Origin: Galerina marginata
Taxonomy: Eukaryota > Basidiomycota > Agaricomycetes > Agaricales > Galerinaceae
DNA: 64,000 bases
NCBI GenBank assembly: GCA_023014335.1
Contig: JAECYW010000007.1
Coordinates: forward strand, 1,674,001 to 1,738,000
Reading direction: 5' to 3'
The notes below the pieces were generated by a model that saw only the letters and a list, made by a program, of their open reading frames with translations, was not told where the DNA came from and did no database searches. Every line of letters starts with the position of its first letter. Within the stretch, counting starts at the first letter, position 1. A program made the translations under genes and the position numbers. This document shows positions 1-12,046 of this stretch, piece after piece.

Positions 1-2173
1 ATTCACAAAAAATTCATAGAGGGCCGGTTAAGTCGACGATTTATTGATGAATACTAGAACAGTTGGTCAACGTCGTGCATCAGCGCCGCCAGTGGTACCA
101 AGGTAGACCCGTGTTATATATGACGCTGATACCGGACGGCACTTCCAACTTTCAGGTTTTCCACGCAACTGGGCGACTTGTAAGTATTCAAGGAATTATG
201 GAGCAACGAGCATAAATAGTCCATGAGCATTCATAATTTGGGGATGATGACCTCGGGAAAGAAAAATGTGGGGAATGATTGCTGTTTCGGTTTCCCCAGA
301 CCATTCATAAGACCGTAGACAGAACAATGGAATGCGGGGTGAAGATATTTCCTCAAATGAAAGACGAGCCCGAGATAGATTACGTCCCATGAGTCTAAAG
401 CCTATGACCTGAATCGAAAGGCTATGGCGTCAGAAATTACGCAAAAATGGCTATTACTTATTCCTTCAGTGGGGCTGAGTTGCCTGCAGGACGTCGACGA
501 GGTCTTGGTGGCGGGTGAGTGTTATCTCCCTTTGACGGACAAAGAAAAGTACCGAGGCGGTAATCCTGCGCAAATACGCTTCCGCATATACGACAACCGC
601 TCACGGAGCATAAGTCTGGCACCGCTTGCTCGACGTTGACAGCGTTGGTAAGATTTTTTACTAAGCGTCGGGGATGATCGAAAGGTGTACTCGGTGTGGA
701 ACGTGTAACGTTGATCAAGTCCTCGGCCGATAAGGACACTACAATACCTGAGTAGATGATTATTTATTTAATGATTGACTCAGGGATAGGTGGACAAGTA
801 CCACCCACGATTACGCAAACCCATACGTACGTCCCTTTGACAGAATGGCCTGCAGTTAATAATATAAAAAGTTTGATGGTTGCCAGTTCCCCGGGCACGG
901 TCGTGTAATTTCTGTTGAACATGCCGTGGAGCCTAATATGAGTGGTGCCATATTGGGAGGTTGAAATGGGCAAAAGACCAGGAAATATTGGTAGATAGGA
1001 GGGGTAAATATCAGAGGCAGGAGCAGCGCAGTTCGCGTGTAAGCGCCCAAGAATCGTCGAATCCAGCAGCGATTTATTGAAGAATAGCGCCTAAGGACTG
1101 AAATAAGGGATTTGGGTATGGACATCATCGATGACCTCAGAGTTGGTGCGGGTGTGTCATACATGATGTGAACCGCGAGAACGGCGGCTATGCGATAAGG
1201 GCCAATGCAAGTTCACCAGGCCGAGCCACAAGGGAAGAGAGAGGGTTTTTAGGCGATAAGGACAATAATTGTTGTTGAGGGCCAGGCAGTTCTGGCTGTG
1301 GAAGATGTGTGTGCCAGTTTTCGCTCCCGATGGAACAGGGGTCGAAGTAGGGTCGAAATCTGAGTGTGAGATAGAGTTTGACAAATCGTCCAAAATAGGA
1401 AGGAATTTTCGCGCACGTGGCCTTCCGGGCATCGCAACAAGAAATGTTCGACATAAATAGGCTTGGCCATTGCGGCCTGGCCTTTTTAAATATTTCCCTC
1501 TCGACTGGGCCCTCGCCCCGGTCTTGATCTCGCCTTTTCGTACTCCTCTGTTTCTGGGTATTTTCAATTCTGAAGGCTCTTTGAGGACTTTCTTTTTCTA
1601 ACAGCCGCCGTCTTCAATCCCCCTTCGGTCTGTCCTTTTCTCGTCGGCGCCCGCGTATACAAATTGGACTGCAGGAATCAATTAAAACCCCCACCGGTTC
1701 ATTGAATTCCATTCCTCGAGGTCTTCTCATCTTCGTCGTCGAAATACTACCGGATACATCTTAGGACGACTCATTCAAAAGCTGCTTTTCATTCGAGAGG
1801 GGAACGACAATTCCCAAACAATTTTTAATAGGAGGTCTTCGCCACCCAGTCCAAGTACGTGCTATCATCCAGTGAAGCCCCGCTGTTCTTACGCGACTTG
1901 TCATCAATTTTCAGTTTCTTTCACTCGCTTCGTGACGCGAAGGCTCCTGTCGTCACTTAGGAGAATAAGCTACAACTCCCTCGCGTGTGGCGCGACTTAG
2001 GAGAATTTGATAACGCCCGTCGTTATATATTTGGGCTGTTCGATATCTTTTTGATATTCATCCATCCGTATTGCCGTATGTAACCTTGATCATTCTCCAC
2101 CTGTCAGCCACTTAACGAACGACACCGCAGGCTTTTTTCTTTTATACCTCCCGTCTTCCTCCAAGCTAGTTAA
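1..2173. other. Intergenic / upstream region, no gene recognised
   Basis: No reading frame here has protein-like composition or a recognisable domain. The longest frames (for example 1157-1567 minus) are short, low-complexity and lack supporting splice signals. The last 600 bases are pyrimidine-rich and probably carry the promoter of the CBM21 gene that starts at 2174. Confidence 0.5.
1955..2006 (+). promoter_or_regulatory. Pair of 12-bp direct repeats upstream of the CBM21 gene
   Basis: The sequence ACTTAGGAGAAT occurs at 1955-1966 and again at 1995-2006, exactly 40 bp apart, about 170-220 bp before the start codon. A paired binding site is an inference; chance duplication cannot be excluded. 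Confidence 0.3.
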
Positions 2174-4811
2174 ATGATTTCCACGATAACTCTCCAGTCC
2201 CATAGGATGACCCAAAAGCAGGATCACCATTATTCTATGAACTCCAATACGGCCGGGGCACCTCTTCCTTTGCTTCCCCGCCGAACCTCATCCTCTCGAC
2301 CCACCCTTACACCCTCGCCATCATTACCCCTTCCAGATAGGTCTTCTTCGTCCGCCTTCTCCAGCTCCAGCTCGACTACCGTCACGACAATCACCCCAGC
2401 AACACCCGTACGAAATGACTCGGATTCGGGGTCGTCGAGCTCCAGCGTTTCAGATGGAACGCGGCCGACAATTCGAACAAGGCGCATTCGCGGTCTGCGG
2501 AATGGCACTGTTTGCCCACCAGAGTTGTCCACGCCTATCCCTACACTAGTCGCCGCATCCACATCCCCTCTGCCTCCCCCGAAATATTTCAAGTTCCCGT
2601 CTCAAACCGACAATGCAACCACTTCCGTATCCCACGTTGCACCTTCCAGACCCATGCTCTACAGCCCCGGGATGCCACTGCGTTTAAGCGTGGAGAGTAT
2701 CAAGGCGGCGCGGGAGGCGCAGGTTTCGCATCCAGCAGAGACCTCAGCCCAAGGTGCCCAGTCGTCATCGGCCTTGTACGAGCCTTTCGGTGAAGAGCGA
2801 CTCATCCGTAAGAAGTCGGGCCAGCTAGTCAAGTCTTCCCTCAAGTCCTCGCGCTCGGTGTCGCGCAGCAATTCGCTCTCCGTCTTCACCCTTCCTCAAT
2901 CAAGCAAGAGCGAGCCGACGACACCGACTAGCAAAGCGGTGCACTTTGACTCAAAGCTGGAGCATGTGAAGCTATTTTTGGCGGAGCAGAAGCCGCTTGC
3001 GGTATCGCGCGATGGAAGTCCCACTGACGACACCAGCGGAACGGACAGCGATTTCCCCAGGTTTATCTTCGGCGACGGCACGGGTGGAAATGACAGGCGG
3101 CAAAAGAAGAAGCTCATCATGCAGGTACCGAACATGCCAGAACGGGTCAACCTTAATTCAGACGTCGCGCTGGAGGAGCTCAGTCTCTCTTCGGACGGGA
3201 CGAGCATACTCGGCAAGGTGCGCGTGCGGAATATCTCGTTTGCCAAATGGGTCGTTGTACGTTTCACGTTTGATTCGTGGCAAACGACGAGCGAGGTGGC
3301 TGGAAAGTACTCGGAGAGCTTGTCAAAAGAATTTGACCGGTTCTCGTTCTCGATACGCTTAAACGACCTTTTGGCGAGGATTGAGGGCAAGACGCTTTTT
3401 ATCGCGGTCAGGTATTCGGTGGAGGGGCGGGAGATGTGGGATAACAACTCAGGGCTGAATTATTTGGCGACATTTACAAAGGAAAAGATGCCAGAGGAAT
3501 CGCGGTCACCGCTGAAGACGACATTGTCGGACGACGAAGGCTCGACGGATTTGGCGGACCTGAAGAGCAAGCTGGAAAAGGTGGAGCAAAGCGACGACCG
3601 GACTGGGCCTGCATTCCTCGCCCAAAATATCGCTCGTCGAACACCTGCCTCTGCCGACGCCGATGTCGCCTCATTCAGGTCGAGCGCGTCTTTTGCGTCG
3701 CGATATGACTTTGCTGCCTCACTCAAAAGTTCATGGAACCCCAACACTGCCATATCGTCCGCACCACTGCACACCCGTACCAAGTCTTTCCCCTTGTCGG
3801 CGACAAAATCCAACGGCAACTCAATACCATGGCCGCAGACCAGCCCTTCCGACCCATATGCTCTCCACCGTGCACCGCCCCACCCATCGTCTTCATCCGC
3901 TGTTCCTGTAAAAGCCCTTGCTCCAAAAAACAAATCCCCAACGCTGGGATCCCCCCGAGACCTTGGTGACGACGCGTTTCGCAATTTCCCTCGGTCGCCT
4001 GTGGAGTTTGAGGATGCGCCGTTCCCCGTAAACCCTCAGCCTAGTCAAGCGAGGAACCACCAGAGGGGGTATTTCGATCTTGCTATTCCTGCTGCCGCTG
4101 GGCCTGTGTCGTTGAGGAGGACCTCTCCAGGGACACCTAGGTCGCCTGACGAAGATGGCTACGTTGTATCTCCACAGCGGTTTAACTCTTTCCCTCCGAT
4201 GGAGCCCTCTTTGTCTTCGTCGTTTTCGTGGAACAGCACCCCCACGCCAACCCGAATAACGACAACTATATCCACGACGAATATTGCGCCGGTGAATGGG
4301 TATGGTGCGGAAAATGGAGGAGATAGTGAGCTTTCGACCCCGTCCATGGTTACTCCCTCGTCCTCACGCGAGTCTTCGCCATCACCGACCGAGGCGTTCA
4401 TGAATATGGTCGACGATGAGAATGCGTCGTCGCTCAGTCCAGATACCCATTATCGGCAGTTTTTGAACAAGTAAGTTATCCTCATCCCATCAACGTTTAT
4501 CCTTTTATTGACTCTGTTTTCCTCGTAGATTCTGCTTCTTCACTGGGCCAGGAACCGGTGCCAGTCATGCACAAGAACCCGACGTGGAGCACATCCCTCG
4601 GACGCATTCCGCTTCGGACATCGAAGAGCTCCTTGCTGGGATTTCGCCAAGGCTACATGCGATAGCCAACGGAGTTGACCCCGTGTCGCCTACGCGCTCG
4701 CCGAGTTTGGATGATTTAATGCTGAACCGGAGCGGGTCCCTGACGCCTACGATTTCAAGGCTGTCATTCATGAATGCGAATTCGCAGAATGCAACGCCTG
4801 TGCTTGTCTGA
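2174..4811 (+). CDS. Protein phosphatase 1 regulatory (glycogen-targeting) subunit with CBM21 domain
   Basis: Two exons, 2174-4470 and 4529-4811, joined by a 58-nt GT-AG intron, giving 859 residues. The central part (about residues 322-432) is a CBM21 carbohydrate-binding domain: it contains VRNISFAKWVVVRFTFDSW and ends in the diagnostic EMWDNNSGLNY. About 70 residues upstream, KAVHFD (near residue 254) fits the RVxF docking motif for the PP1 catalytic subunit, and the following DSKLEHVKLF matches the family pattern. The rest is Ser/Pro/Thr-rich and probably disordered. This is the layout of yeast Gac1/Pig1/Pig2 and animal PPP1R3 proteins, which bring PP1 to glycogen to activate glycogen synthase. 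The start is the first ATG of a long open frame; a second in-frame ATG lies 11 codons in. Confidence 0.9.
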
Positions 4812-6874
4812 TAGGCCAAGTCTCTCCAACTCTCCCCGGGCATCGTGTAGCGTCGTCCCAGTAACCGTGTATCCGTCCTGGAACATCCAACTTGCCCTCC
4901 CGAAAGGATTCGCCAACGCCATTTTACGAGGTTTCACTTATCTTTATGCATCCGTATCTGTTCTCTTTCCCCTTTTTTCGACTTGCCTCGCTCATGATTT
5001 GCGTGGCGCTTCAAGTTCCTGGAGGTGATTTCAACCAGGGCATACATAGATACAGTCTTCCTTTTCCTCCACAAAATTGTGGCCAGATATAGTCACATTT
5101 ACTTCCTTTCACTGCCGCACGGACGAAACGGCAAGCATAATCATCCATTCCCCACACCGCATTTTCTCGGTTCTCGGATTTATGGCCCATCGAATTTACT
5201 GCATCTCTTTTCCATACATACATGTCCACATTTTCTCTTCATCATTATTTATATGCATCTTCCTTTCAAGTTGTTATTGTACTATTACCCTACATACCAT
5301 ATATACGACAGTACCCTACGTGCGCATATGCATACGATAGTTGTTTGCCGAGATAGGAGGCAAAATGAAATGATGATTTTCATGTCCTTGGATGGCGAGT
5401 GCGATCAAAGCGCGATCAAGAAGTCTCTTGAGGCTTGCTTACAGGGAACGTGTGTGGGTGGAATTTGTGAGCTTATCGCTTGGCCAATGGCCACCTACTT
5501 GGTATCGACCGACGGAGTCGCTGGTCTGTTGGATGGAGGATGAGTTATAACCCGGAGTATGTAAATACACCGTTCGACATTGTCATCCATAGCTGTCAGC
5601 GGGTTCTGCTGACTGGCTGCCCTCGGAGTCGGTCCGACGCCAGTAGTACTCGCCGTGATGTTAAGTACGGCTGGTATGGATCTAAAAGAACTCGATTGAT
5701 AATGAGGAATGACGAGACGAGTGATAATCGGTAACTTCAAGCTTGCCCTGGTACTTTTAGCCGCCTGCTGGAATGCGGCGTTCCAATAACATAGAGATCT
5801 AATGCGGAACCCCACGACTCATCATGGAAGCTTTGACACCTTAACCAAGTTCTCAAAGTTGATGAAACAGCGTGCCATCTCCTAGACTTGCTCGATGGTG
5901 GTTGTTTTTGTTGCGGCTAGCAAAGAGCCGCTGTTGCGATAGCATTTCTCCTCGAGCTCGTCCGGGTAGTGGTAGGCATCATGTCCTATAAAGCACGAGA
6001 GGACAATCATATCGGCAGATTCAAGAAGGTGAAACGGGTTGTGGAAACTGCGGTCAAACTTGGCGAGGATCGTCCTTTCTTTACTATTTAAGCGTGAGGT
6101 AAAGCTATTCGGAATTCTGCCCCAAATGTCTCCTTTGCACAAGAGCCAGATCACAAATATACCAGCGGAATTAAATGACAGGGCGAACTTACTTGCCAAG
6201 GGGTTCAAGATCGAAGAGACAGCGGCCTTAAGCTCAAGCGCTAATGTGATTCCGTTCGGCTACACCTCAGTAATTGACGCCCAATGCCAATTTGGGCTGA
6301 TCGGTTGTGGTCGGCCGATGATAAGATAGGATTCCGGGGCCGGGCTGAGGACAAGATTCCCTGGACAGAGTTGCCCAGCTGCATTTCCGGTACACCAGAA
6401 TGCTTGCGAAGTGGAATTGGGTCGTGCTTGCTTGGGCACCGCGATGGGTGATAACTGGGGTGTTGGGACATGTCGGCGCACAACCAAACGAACCAAACAT
6501 AGACAAGTACAACTTTGACCGGTGTCCTCATGTTCTCAACGTAACATCGCCCTCAACTACTTCGGAAATGACTCGGAATCTCTCCATTTTGCATAAATAT
6601 ACGCTCGGACATCGCCACAGGGCTTCCAGCGCCAGTAAAGCCCCTTGCGATTAAGGATAAGCCAAGGCGATAACAAGGGTAAATTTTTGAGTCACGATCT
6701 TCCGCAGGATGCCTCCGAGTCTTTGCAGTACGCTCATACTGTCGTATTTTTACAGAGGATAGTCGGATATCTTGCTACTCATCTTCCTGTTTGCTTTGAA
6801 CCTTTTCGCAGTTCAGATCAACAGTTTTTGTTCGACTTCTTCAGAGCCCGTTCATCGGAACACGTCTTGATTGA
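4812..6874. other. Intergenic region with a gene-like relic on the minus strand
   Basis: The first 700 bases are AT-rich and look like a 3' UTR and spacer. The 172-aa plus frame at 5025-5543 has no protein-like pattern. The only coding-like signal is on the minus strand at 5882-6330, described separately. Confidence 0.4.
5882..6330 (-). pseudogene. Possible degraded gene of unknown function
   Basis: On the minus strand a frame rich in ordinary residues (for example SADMIVLSCFIGHDAYHY) ends at 5882. It can be joined across a 60-nt GTAAGT...AAG intron to an upstream stretch reading NGITLALELKAAVSSILNPL. That upstream stretch is separated from a further open frame (…NWHWASITEV) by an in-frame TAG, and no good ATG is visible. 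I do not recognise the family. It may be a decayed gene, an unresolved spliced gene, or chance. Confidence 0.2.
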
Positions 6875-8618
6875 ATGGTCTTTCAAACCATGCCAGAAAT
6901 ACGAGATAGGGTACCGCCTCGTACCATCGTAATCAAACTTGGTGAGTATTCTTGCTCTTGATGGTGGGCGAAGTTCACCTAATAGTCTTTTCCAGGTACT
7001 TCATCCATCGTTCATGAAACAACACACCAACCCCTACTTTCGACTCTCTCCGCTGTTGTCGAAACTGTGGTCGACTTGAAACGACATGGTCACAAGGTTG
7101 TACTCGTCAGCTCGGGTGCTATCGGTGTGGGATTGAAGCGTATGGACATGGAAACGAGACCTAAGAGTCTGTCCGGAAAGCAGGTGAGTTCGTCTTCACA
7201 CCTGTGTTAGCCCAAGTCCTAACTTTTGTGCTTTGATTAGGCACTGGCTGCCATCGGGCAAGGAAGACTGATAGCGTTGTGGGACAATCTGTTCGGCCAA
7301 CTGGAACAACCTATAGCTCAGGTTCTGCTAACGAGAGGGGATATCTCTGATGTACGTTCTTTTCTGAACTTACATCTCGCCTCGTATTGACAACATCCCG
7401 CAGCGGACTCGTTATTTGAATGCCGTGAATACCCTCAAAGAGTTACTGAACATGGGAGTGATTCCTATCGTCAACGAGAACGACACAGTATCAGTTAGTG
7501 TGAGTAGATCGCGAGCCATAACCGCGTTTTCCTCAACTACATTGGAACTTGAGCTAATACAGGAATACAGGAAATCAAATTTGGCGATAATGACACATTA
7601 TCAGCAATCACGTCGTCGATGATTCAAGCCGACTATCTTTTCCTCCTTACAGATGTGGATGGTCTTTATACTACCAATCCACGAAAAGATCCAAATGCCA
7701 AACAGATCGAGGTCGTTGAGTCCGTATCGAATATTCGCGGTCAAGGTCAGAGCAATTGTTGATTTTGTAACGTATTTAACTGACAAGCACCGTGTTACAG
7801 TAAGCACAAAAACACTGGGCTCGAATCTAGGAACAGGGGGGATGGAGACGAAGCTGATAGCCGCTGAGATCTCGACAGCTGCTGGTGTAACGACCGTCAT
7901 CACATCGAGCAAGGACCCAGAGATCATCTTCAACATCATCGAGTACGACATGTATCAATCTGGACAAATCACTAATGGCGATTCGGTATCGAAACCTCCA
8001 ACAAGACCTCCCCATACTATCTTCACTGCGTCTCCAGAACCTGTGCGCGATCTGAAGGCGTGGACGAGGCATACCCTCAATCCGTCAGGGAGTGTTATTA
8101 TTGGTGCGGGGGCTTACCAGGTACTATCAAAGAAGGAATCACGCGGGCAGCTCATTGCAGCGGGTGTTATCGGGGTTATTGGCGTGTTTGCTGCCGGCCA
8201 GGCGGTGCGCATCGTTGTGCGACTACATGTCAGCCAGGAGGAGAGCGAAGCGGAGAGGAGGGCGTATTTGAGTGCCTTGGAGCCTGGTACACCGAACAAT
8301 GGCTTTCCATTGCCTGCGCACGACTATACGGATTCTGATCTGAACAGAATTGGGATTACTGGATGGAGGCCGCATGATAGCGATCCGGTGAAAGGAGTTG
8401 ATGTTACTGAAGATGAGGTTGTTGAAGTTGGACGAGGGCTGGCAAATTATAATTCTGCGCAGATTATTGCGGTGAAGGGCCTGAATAGGTGTGTAATTTT
8501 TCCCTTTGGCCAGTTTCTCGTGCTGATTGGCTTTACTAGTTTGTTATTACCCCACATTTTGGGTTATGCGGATTCTGAATACGTTGTTGAGAACATAACG
8601 ATTGGATTGCCTGCATGA
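6875..8618 (+). CDS. PRO1: Glutamate 5-kinase (proline biosynthesis)
   Basis: Catalyses ATP-dependent phosphorylation of glutamate, the first step of proline synthesis. Seven exons: 6890-6941 (or from the in-frame ATG at 6875, directly after a TGA), 6996-7183, 7241-7351, 7404-7499, 7571-7745, 7801-8488, 8540-8618; 462 residues from 6890. The amino-acid-kinase domain shows [51 protein letters not shown] and [11 protein letters not shown]-terminal PUA domain starts near residue 320 and ends [12 protein letters not shown], much as in yeast Pro1. The last intron (8489-8539) is 51 nt and stop-free, so its retention would only insert 17 residues. Exon 5 has two tandem acceptors, of which only the second (7570) keeps the frame. 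Confidence 0.95.
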
Positions 8619-9361
8619 TACCTTCTGCATTCATTTTCTTGTCATGTTCCACTTGGACACTTCTGCTGCTATCATGATTCCAAGCTTTCTATTGTCCATT
8701 GCATCCCTGCATCTTCATGCCGTACATCATTCTTAACAATGCATTGTTTCTGGCTATACTCATTCACAAACGACGTCTGCAAAAAGGCGCGGCATCAGAC
8801 GCATGGTATGTACTATCAGTGTTTCATTAACCTCCTCGTTGGACAGGTTTGTTCAAGTTTTGACCTAGAGCCGACTCTGGACGCCATTGTTGCCTACCTT
8901 GCCTATGCCGTGCCCGTACTTGGCTTCGTTCCTGATCATGATTGTCCACTCTGTCACCGGGCTGGGTGGACTCATCAGACAAGATTGGCACATACAGTCC
9001 TTCTATTGGCCATCTGCCACGAGCAACGTTTGCCCACTTCGACCAATAGAGTTCTCTGAACAGCATTCGTTACGGCAGGAATCCGCAGGAATGTTGTTCC
9101 ATTGATACAAGTGGATCCAACAGAAGGCTCGAGGCGTGTACCGGGGTTCCAGAAGCCCGGCAAGGACGACCCGGTGGCTGTGGTGATTATTTGGCCGACA
9201 AACAAATGTGATTTCATGATAATTTTGTTGCTGTTGATTCTCTTTTCTTTTTTTCTTTCTTCTTCTTTCTTCACCTCTCTCCTTGCTCTCTTCCACTCAC
9301 TTTCCCCTTCAATCTATGCAATAGTTTATATATTCTTCTTTTTATTACGCTACAATCGGCC
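8619..9361. other. Intergenic spacer between PRO1 and PRS
   Basis: No gene is recognisable. The right end is the PRS promoter with a long pyrimidine tract. Frames of about 100 aa around 8739-9059 are not protein-like. Confidence 0.5.
9239..9312 (+). promoter_or_regulatory. Pyrimidine-rich promoter tract of the PRPP synthetase gene
   Basis: About 75 bases are almost entirely C/T on the plus strand, ending 50 bases before the start codon. Such CT tracts are common just upstream of highly expressed housekeeping genes in filamentous fungi; the role here is inferred. Confidence 0.45.
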
Positions 9362-10749
9362 ATGTATCACAATAACTCTATCAGAATCCTAGCAGGTATG
9401 TTTCATTCACTGTCTAAGAGCGTTCCGACTCCTGACCGCTGTCTTCTTCGCTGCAGGGAATAGCCACCCCGAGCTCGCCCAAGCAGTGGCCGAGCGGTGA
9501 GCTGCTTCTCCATGAGTTGCGCTCATGGCGCATTGGGATAGTGATTCACGTCACACCGCTCCACGTTATACAGGCTCAACGTGCCCCTCGTGGCCGTCAC
9601 CGTCAAAAAGTTCTCCAACGGCGAGACCAGCGTCAAAATCTCAGAGTCGGTGCGGGACGAGGATGTCTTCATCATCCAGTCGGGATGCGGCGACGTCAAC
9701 GATAACTTTATGGAGCTCCTCATCCTCATCTCCGCCTGCAAGACTGCGTCGGCGCGCAGGATCACCGCTGTCATCCCGTGTTTCCCCTATGCGCGCATGG
9801 ACAAGAAGGATAAATCCCGCGCGCCCATTACCGCCAAGCTCGTTGCGAACATGCTCGTCGTCGCTGGCTGCGACCATGTCATCACGATGGACCTCCACGC
9901 AAGCCAGATCCAGGGCTTCTTTGACATCCCTGTGGATAACCTCTGGTCAGAACCGCTGATGATTGGGTATATTAAGCAGCATATTACAGGGTGGCAGAAT
10001 GGGCTCATAGTTAGTCCTGATGCCGGAGGAGCTAAACGGTACGTAGCTCTCTACTCCTTGCTTAGCTGCTCCGGACGCGGAGCATCCGGCTTACGTGCTT
10101 CTTCTTCTTTCCAATTATAAAGTGTGACTGCTATAGCAGACAAACTCGGTGTCGAGTTCGCCATCATCCATAGAAAGCGGAACGGCAAATCCCTGTCTGC
10201 GCCTGAGCACATGGAGATTTTGGTGGGCGATGTAAAAGACAAGGTATGTGCGAATTCTTGCCTCGATGTATGTACCGAATTTCTTATTGCCCATTCCGTG
10301 TCGCTCTCAGGTTGCGATCCTTGTTGACGATATGATTGACACCGGAAACACGCTTACCTTAGCAGTAAAAACCCTTCACGAGAAGGGAGCGAAAGCTATT
10401 TATGCTTTGATCTCGCATGGTTCGTCGAGTTCATTATCTGATCGCCATTCCGCAATGACGCCATTGATATACAGGCCTGCTTTCGGAAACGAATATGACT
10501 TTGATAGATCAGTTACCCATGAATCTTCTGGTGGTATGTCCATATCCGATGTTCTTTGATCGACAGCCGATGTGTCTTCAGGTCACGAACACTATCCCTC
10601 AATCACAACACCAAAACCTGTGCAAGAAGCTGGTGACAATCGACGTCAGTCCGACAATTGCAGAAAGTATCCGCCGGACGCACAACGGCGAGAGCATCAG
10701 CCTGCTATTTGGAGAGTGGGCCGAGACCTCAGGTGTCGAGGTACTCTAA
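9362..10749 (+). CDS. PRS: Ribose-phosphate pyrophosphokinase (PRPP synthetase)
   Basis: Makes PRPP from ribose 5-phosphate and ATP for purine, pyrimidine, histidine and tryptophan synthesis. Seven exons: 9362-9395, 9457-9496, 9574-10038, 10123-10243, 10311-10419, 10475-10533, 10582-10749; 331 residues, the usual family size. Visible signatures are [31 protein letters not shown], the ATP/ribose-5-P loop [25 protein letters not shown] and the PRPP-binding loop [12 protein letters not shown]. The first two exons are only 34 and 40 nt. The acceptor before 10123 is an AAG, weaker than usual, but it alone restores [11 protein letters not shown]. The gene follows PRO1 in the same direction. Confidence 0.95.
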
Positions 10750-12046
10750 AGCGCTAAGTTTCTGGCCTCCGGTACGGATCCAACGAAAAACCTCGAAACT
10801 CATGCCCGGGTGCCTGAACAATCTTTCTGTTATTGCTTGGGCGAACGTCGATGGTCACCGATCCACGAGGCGACCAATTCCTTTTAATGACGGACAGTAA
10901 ACGGAATGGTGATATCAAAGTATACATGCAGCGTTTTCGTGGACTATGGTATACCGCAATTCTGAATCTGTACACATTCAATATACTCGGTTGATTCTTA
11001 TCTCTTCCTGGCTCAGGTGGGCTGTTGTTCAGTTTTCGCGTAATGCCTGACCACTTCAGTCTTCCTCAGTATATCCTGCTCAAACGAATAATACTTCCAG
11101 GTACTTCTCAGCTGATTGCTTTGACAATAACGTCGAGGCCAATCTAGGTCGTAAAATCCGCTATATTTTCGAGATTAGTGGGCAAGTCGGTCCATAACGT
11201 ACGCGCCAAGTTATTCGAAGTCGAATAATATGCACTCGACTGTCGTGCTTAACCTCCATGGAGCTCCTGTTTTCACCTTCGGATTTGGCATTGTCAGTCC
11301 GTCAGCTATTCAACCAGTCGTTAACGGAGATCAAGCACATCGCCCGACATCAGTGCGGACGATGTCCTCCGTTATGTCATTGACACGGATCTGCCGAGCA
11401 CACCGACGTTGTCGGGCGGAGGACAGGTGATTTCCATGCCGGGCGAGGCGGCGCCTGGTGGTATGAGATCATTTCGTGATTCCAGAACGCAAGGCGCCTC
11501 TTTATATTTGAAACTTTGAAGATCAGAAGTTACCCTTCGAAATAGTCTCGACACGAAGAAGAGCTGATTAGGTCTCTTGTCAATGCCGTCCCTTCTTGTT
11601 CTCCGTAATTAAGTAAGTTTCTTGACCGAACTTCGAAGACCTTGACACAACCTTAACGCTTTTTGAACGCCTCGAGGTTGTCAGTGTTCTAAAAATAGCA
11701 TACAGAGGAATGTTCAGCAACGCGACGCCGGTCGCGACCTGGCATTTTTCAGACATTTGGCTTGGCAATCCTTGGCGCTCGCGGGCTCTGTGCCGGAAGT
11801 TCCACTGGATCAGCATTTTGTCAGACATCATACGGAATCACAAGGCTTTCAGGGCCGCCATTTGGCCAGTTGGACGATCTCTACCAGTTGAAAAAGGGAC
11901 TAAGACGCGTAGCCGAGCAAGCCCTCAAGAAAAGGATAAAAGTCGGGTCTTCCTCCGACTGCTTTCTTTCTTACCTTCCGCGTAGTCTGCGGTCGTCACG
12001 AACTATCCCCAAAGCCCGTCTCCTCTTGCAGTTCCGCCATAAGACA
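10750..12046. other. Intergenic region between PRS and chitin deacetylase
   Basis: No gene-like frame is recognised in 1.3 kb. A GATAAAAG element at 11935-11942, about 105 nt before the next start codon, may be the TATA element of the chitin deacetylase gene. Confidence 0.45.

Noticed and set aside
1157..1567. 136-codon minus-strand frame
   Set aside because: Composition and context look random; no family recognised.
5025..5543. 172-codon plus-strand frame
   Set aside because: AT-rich 3' flanking DNA with a random-looking hydrophobic/His/Tyr composition; no motif or splice support.
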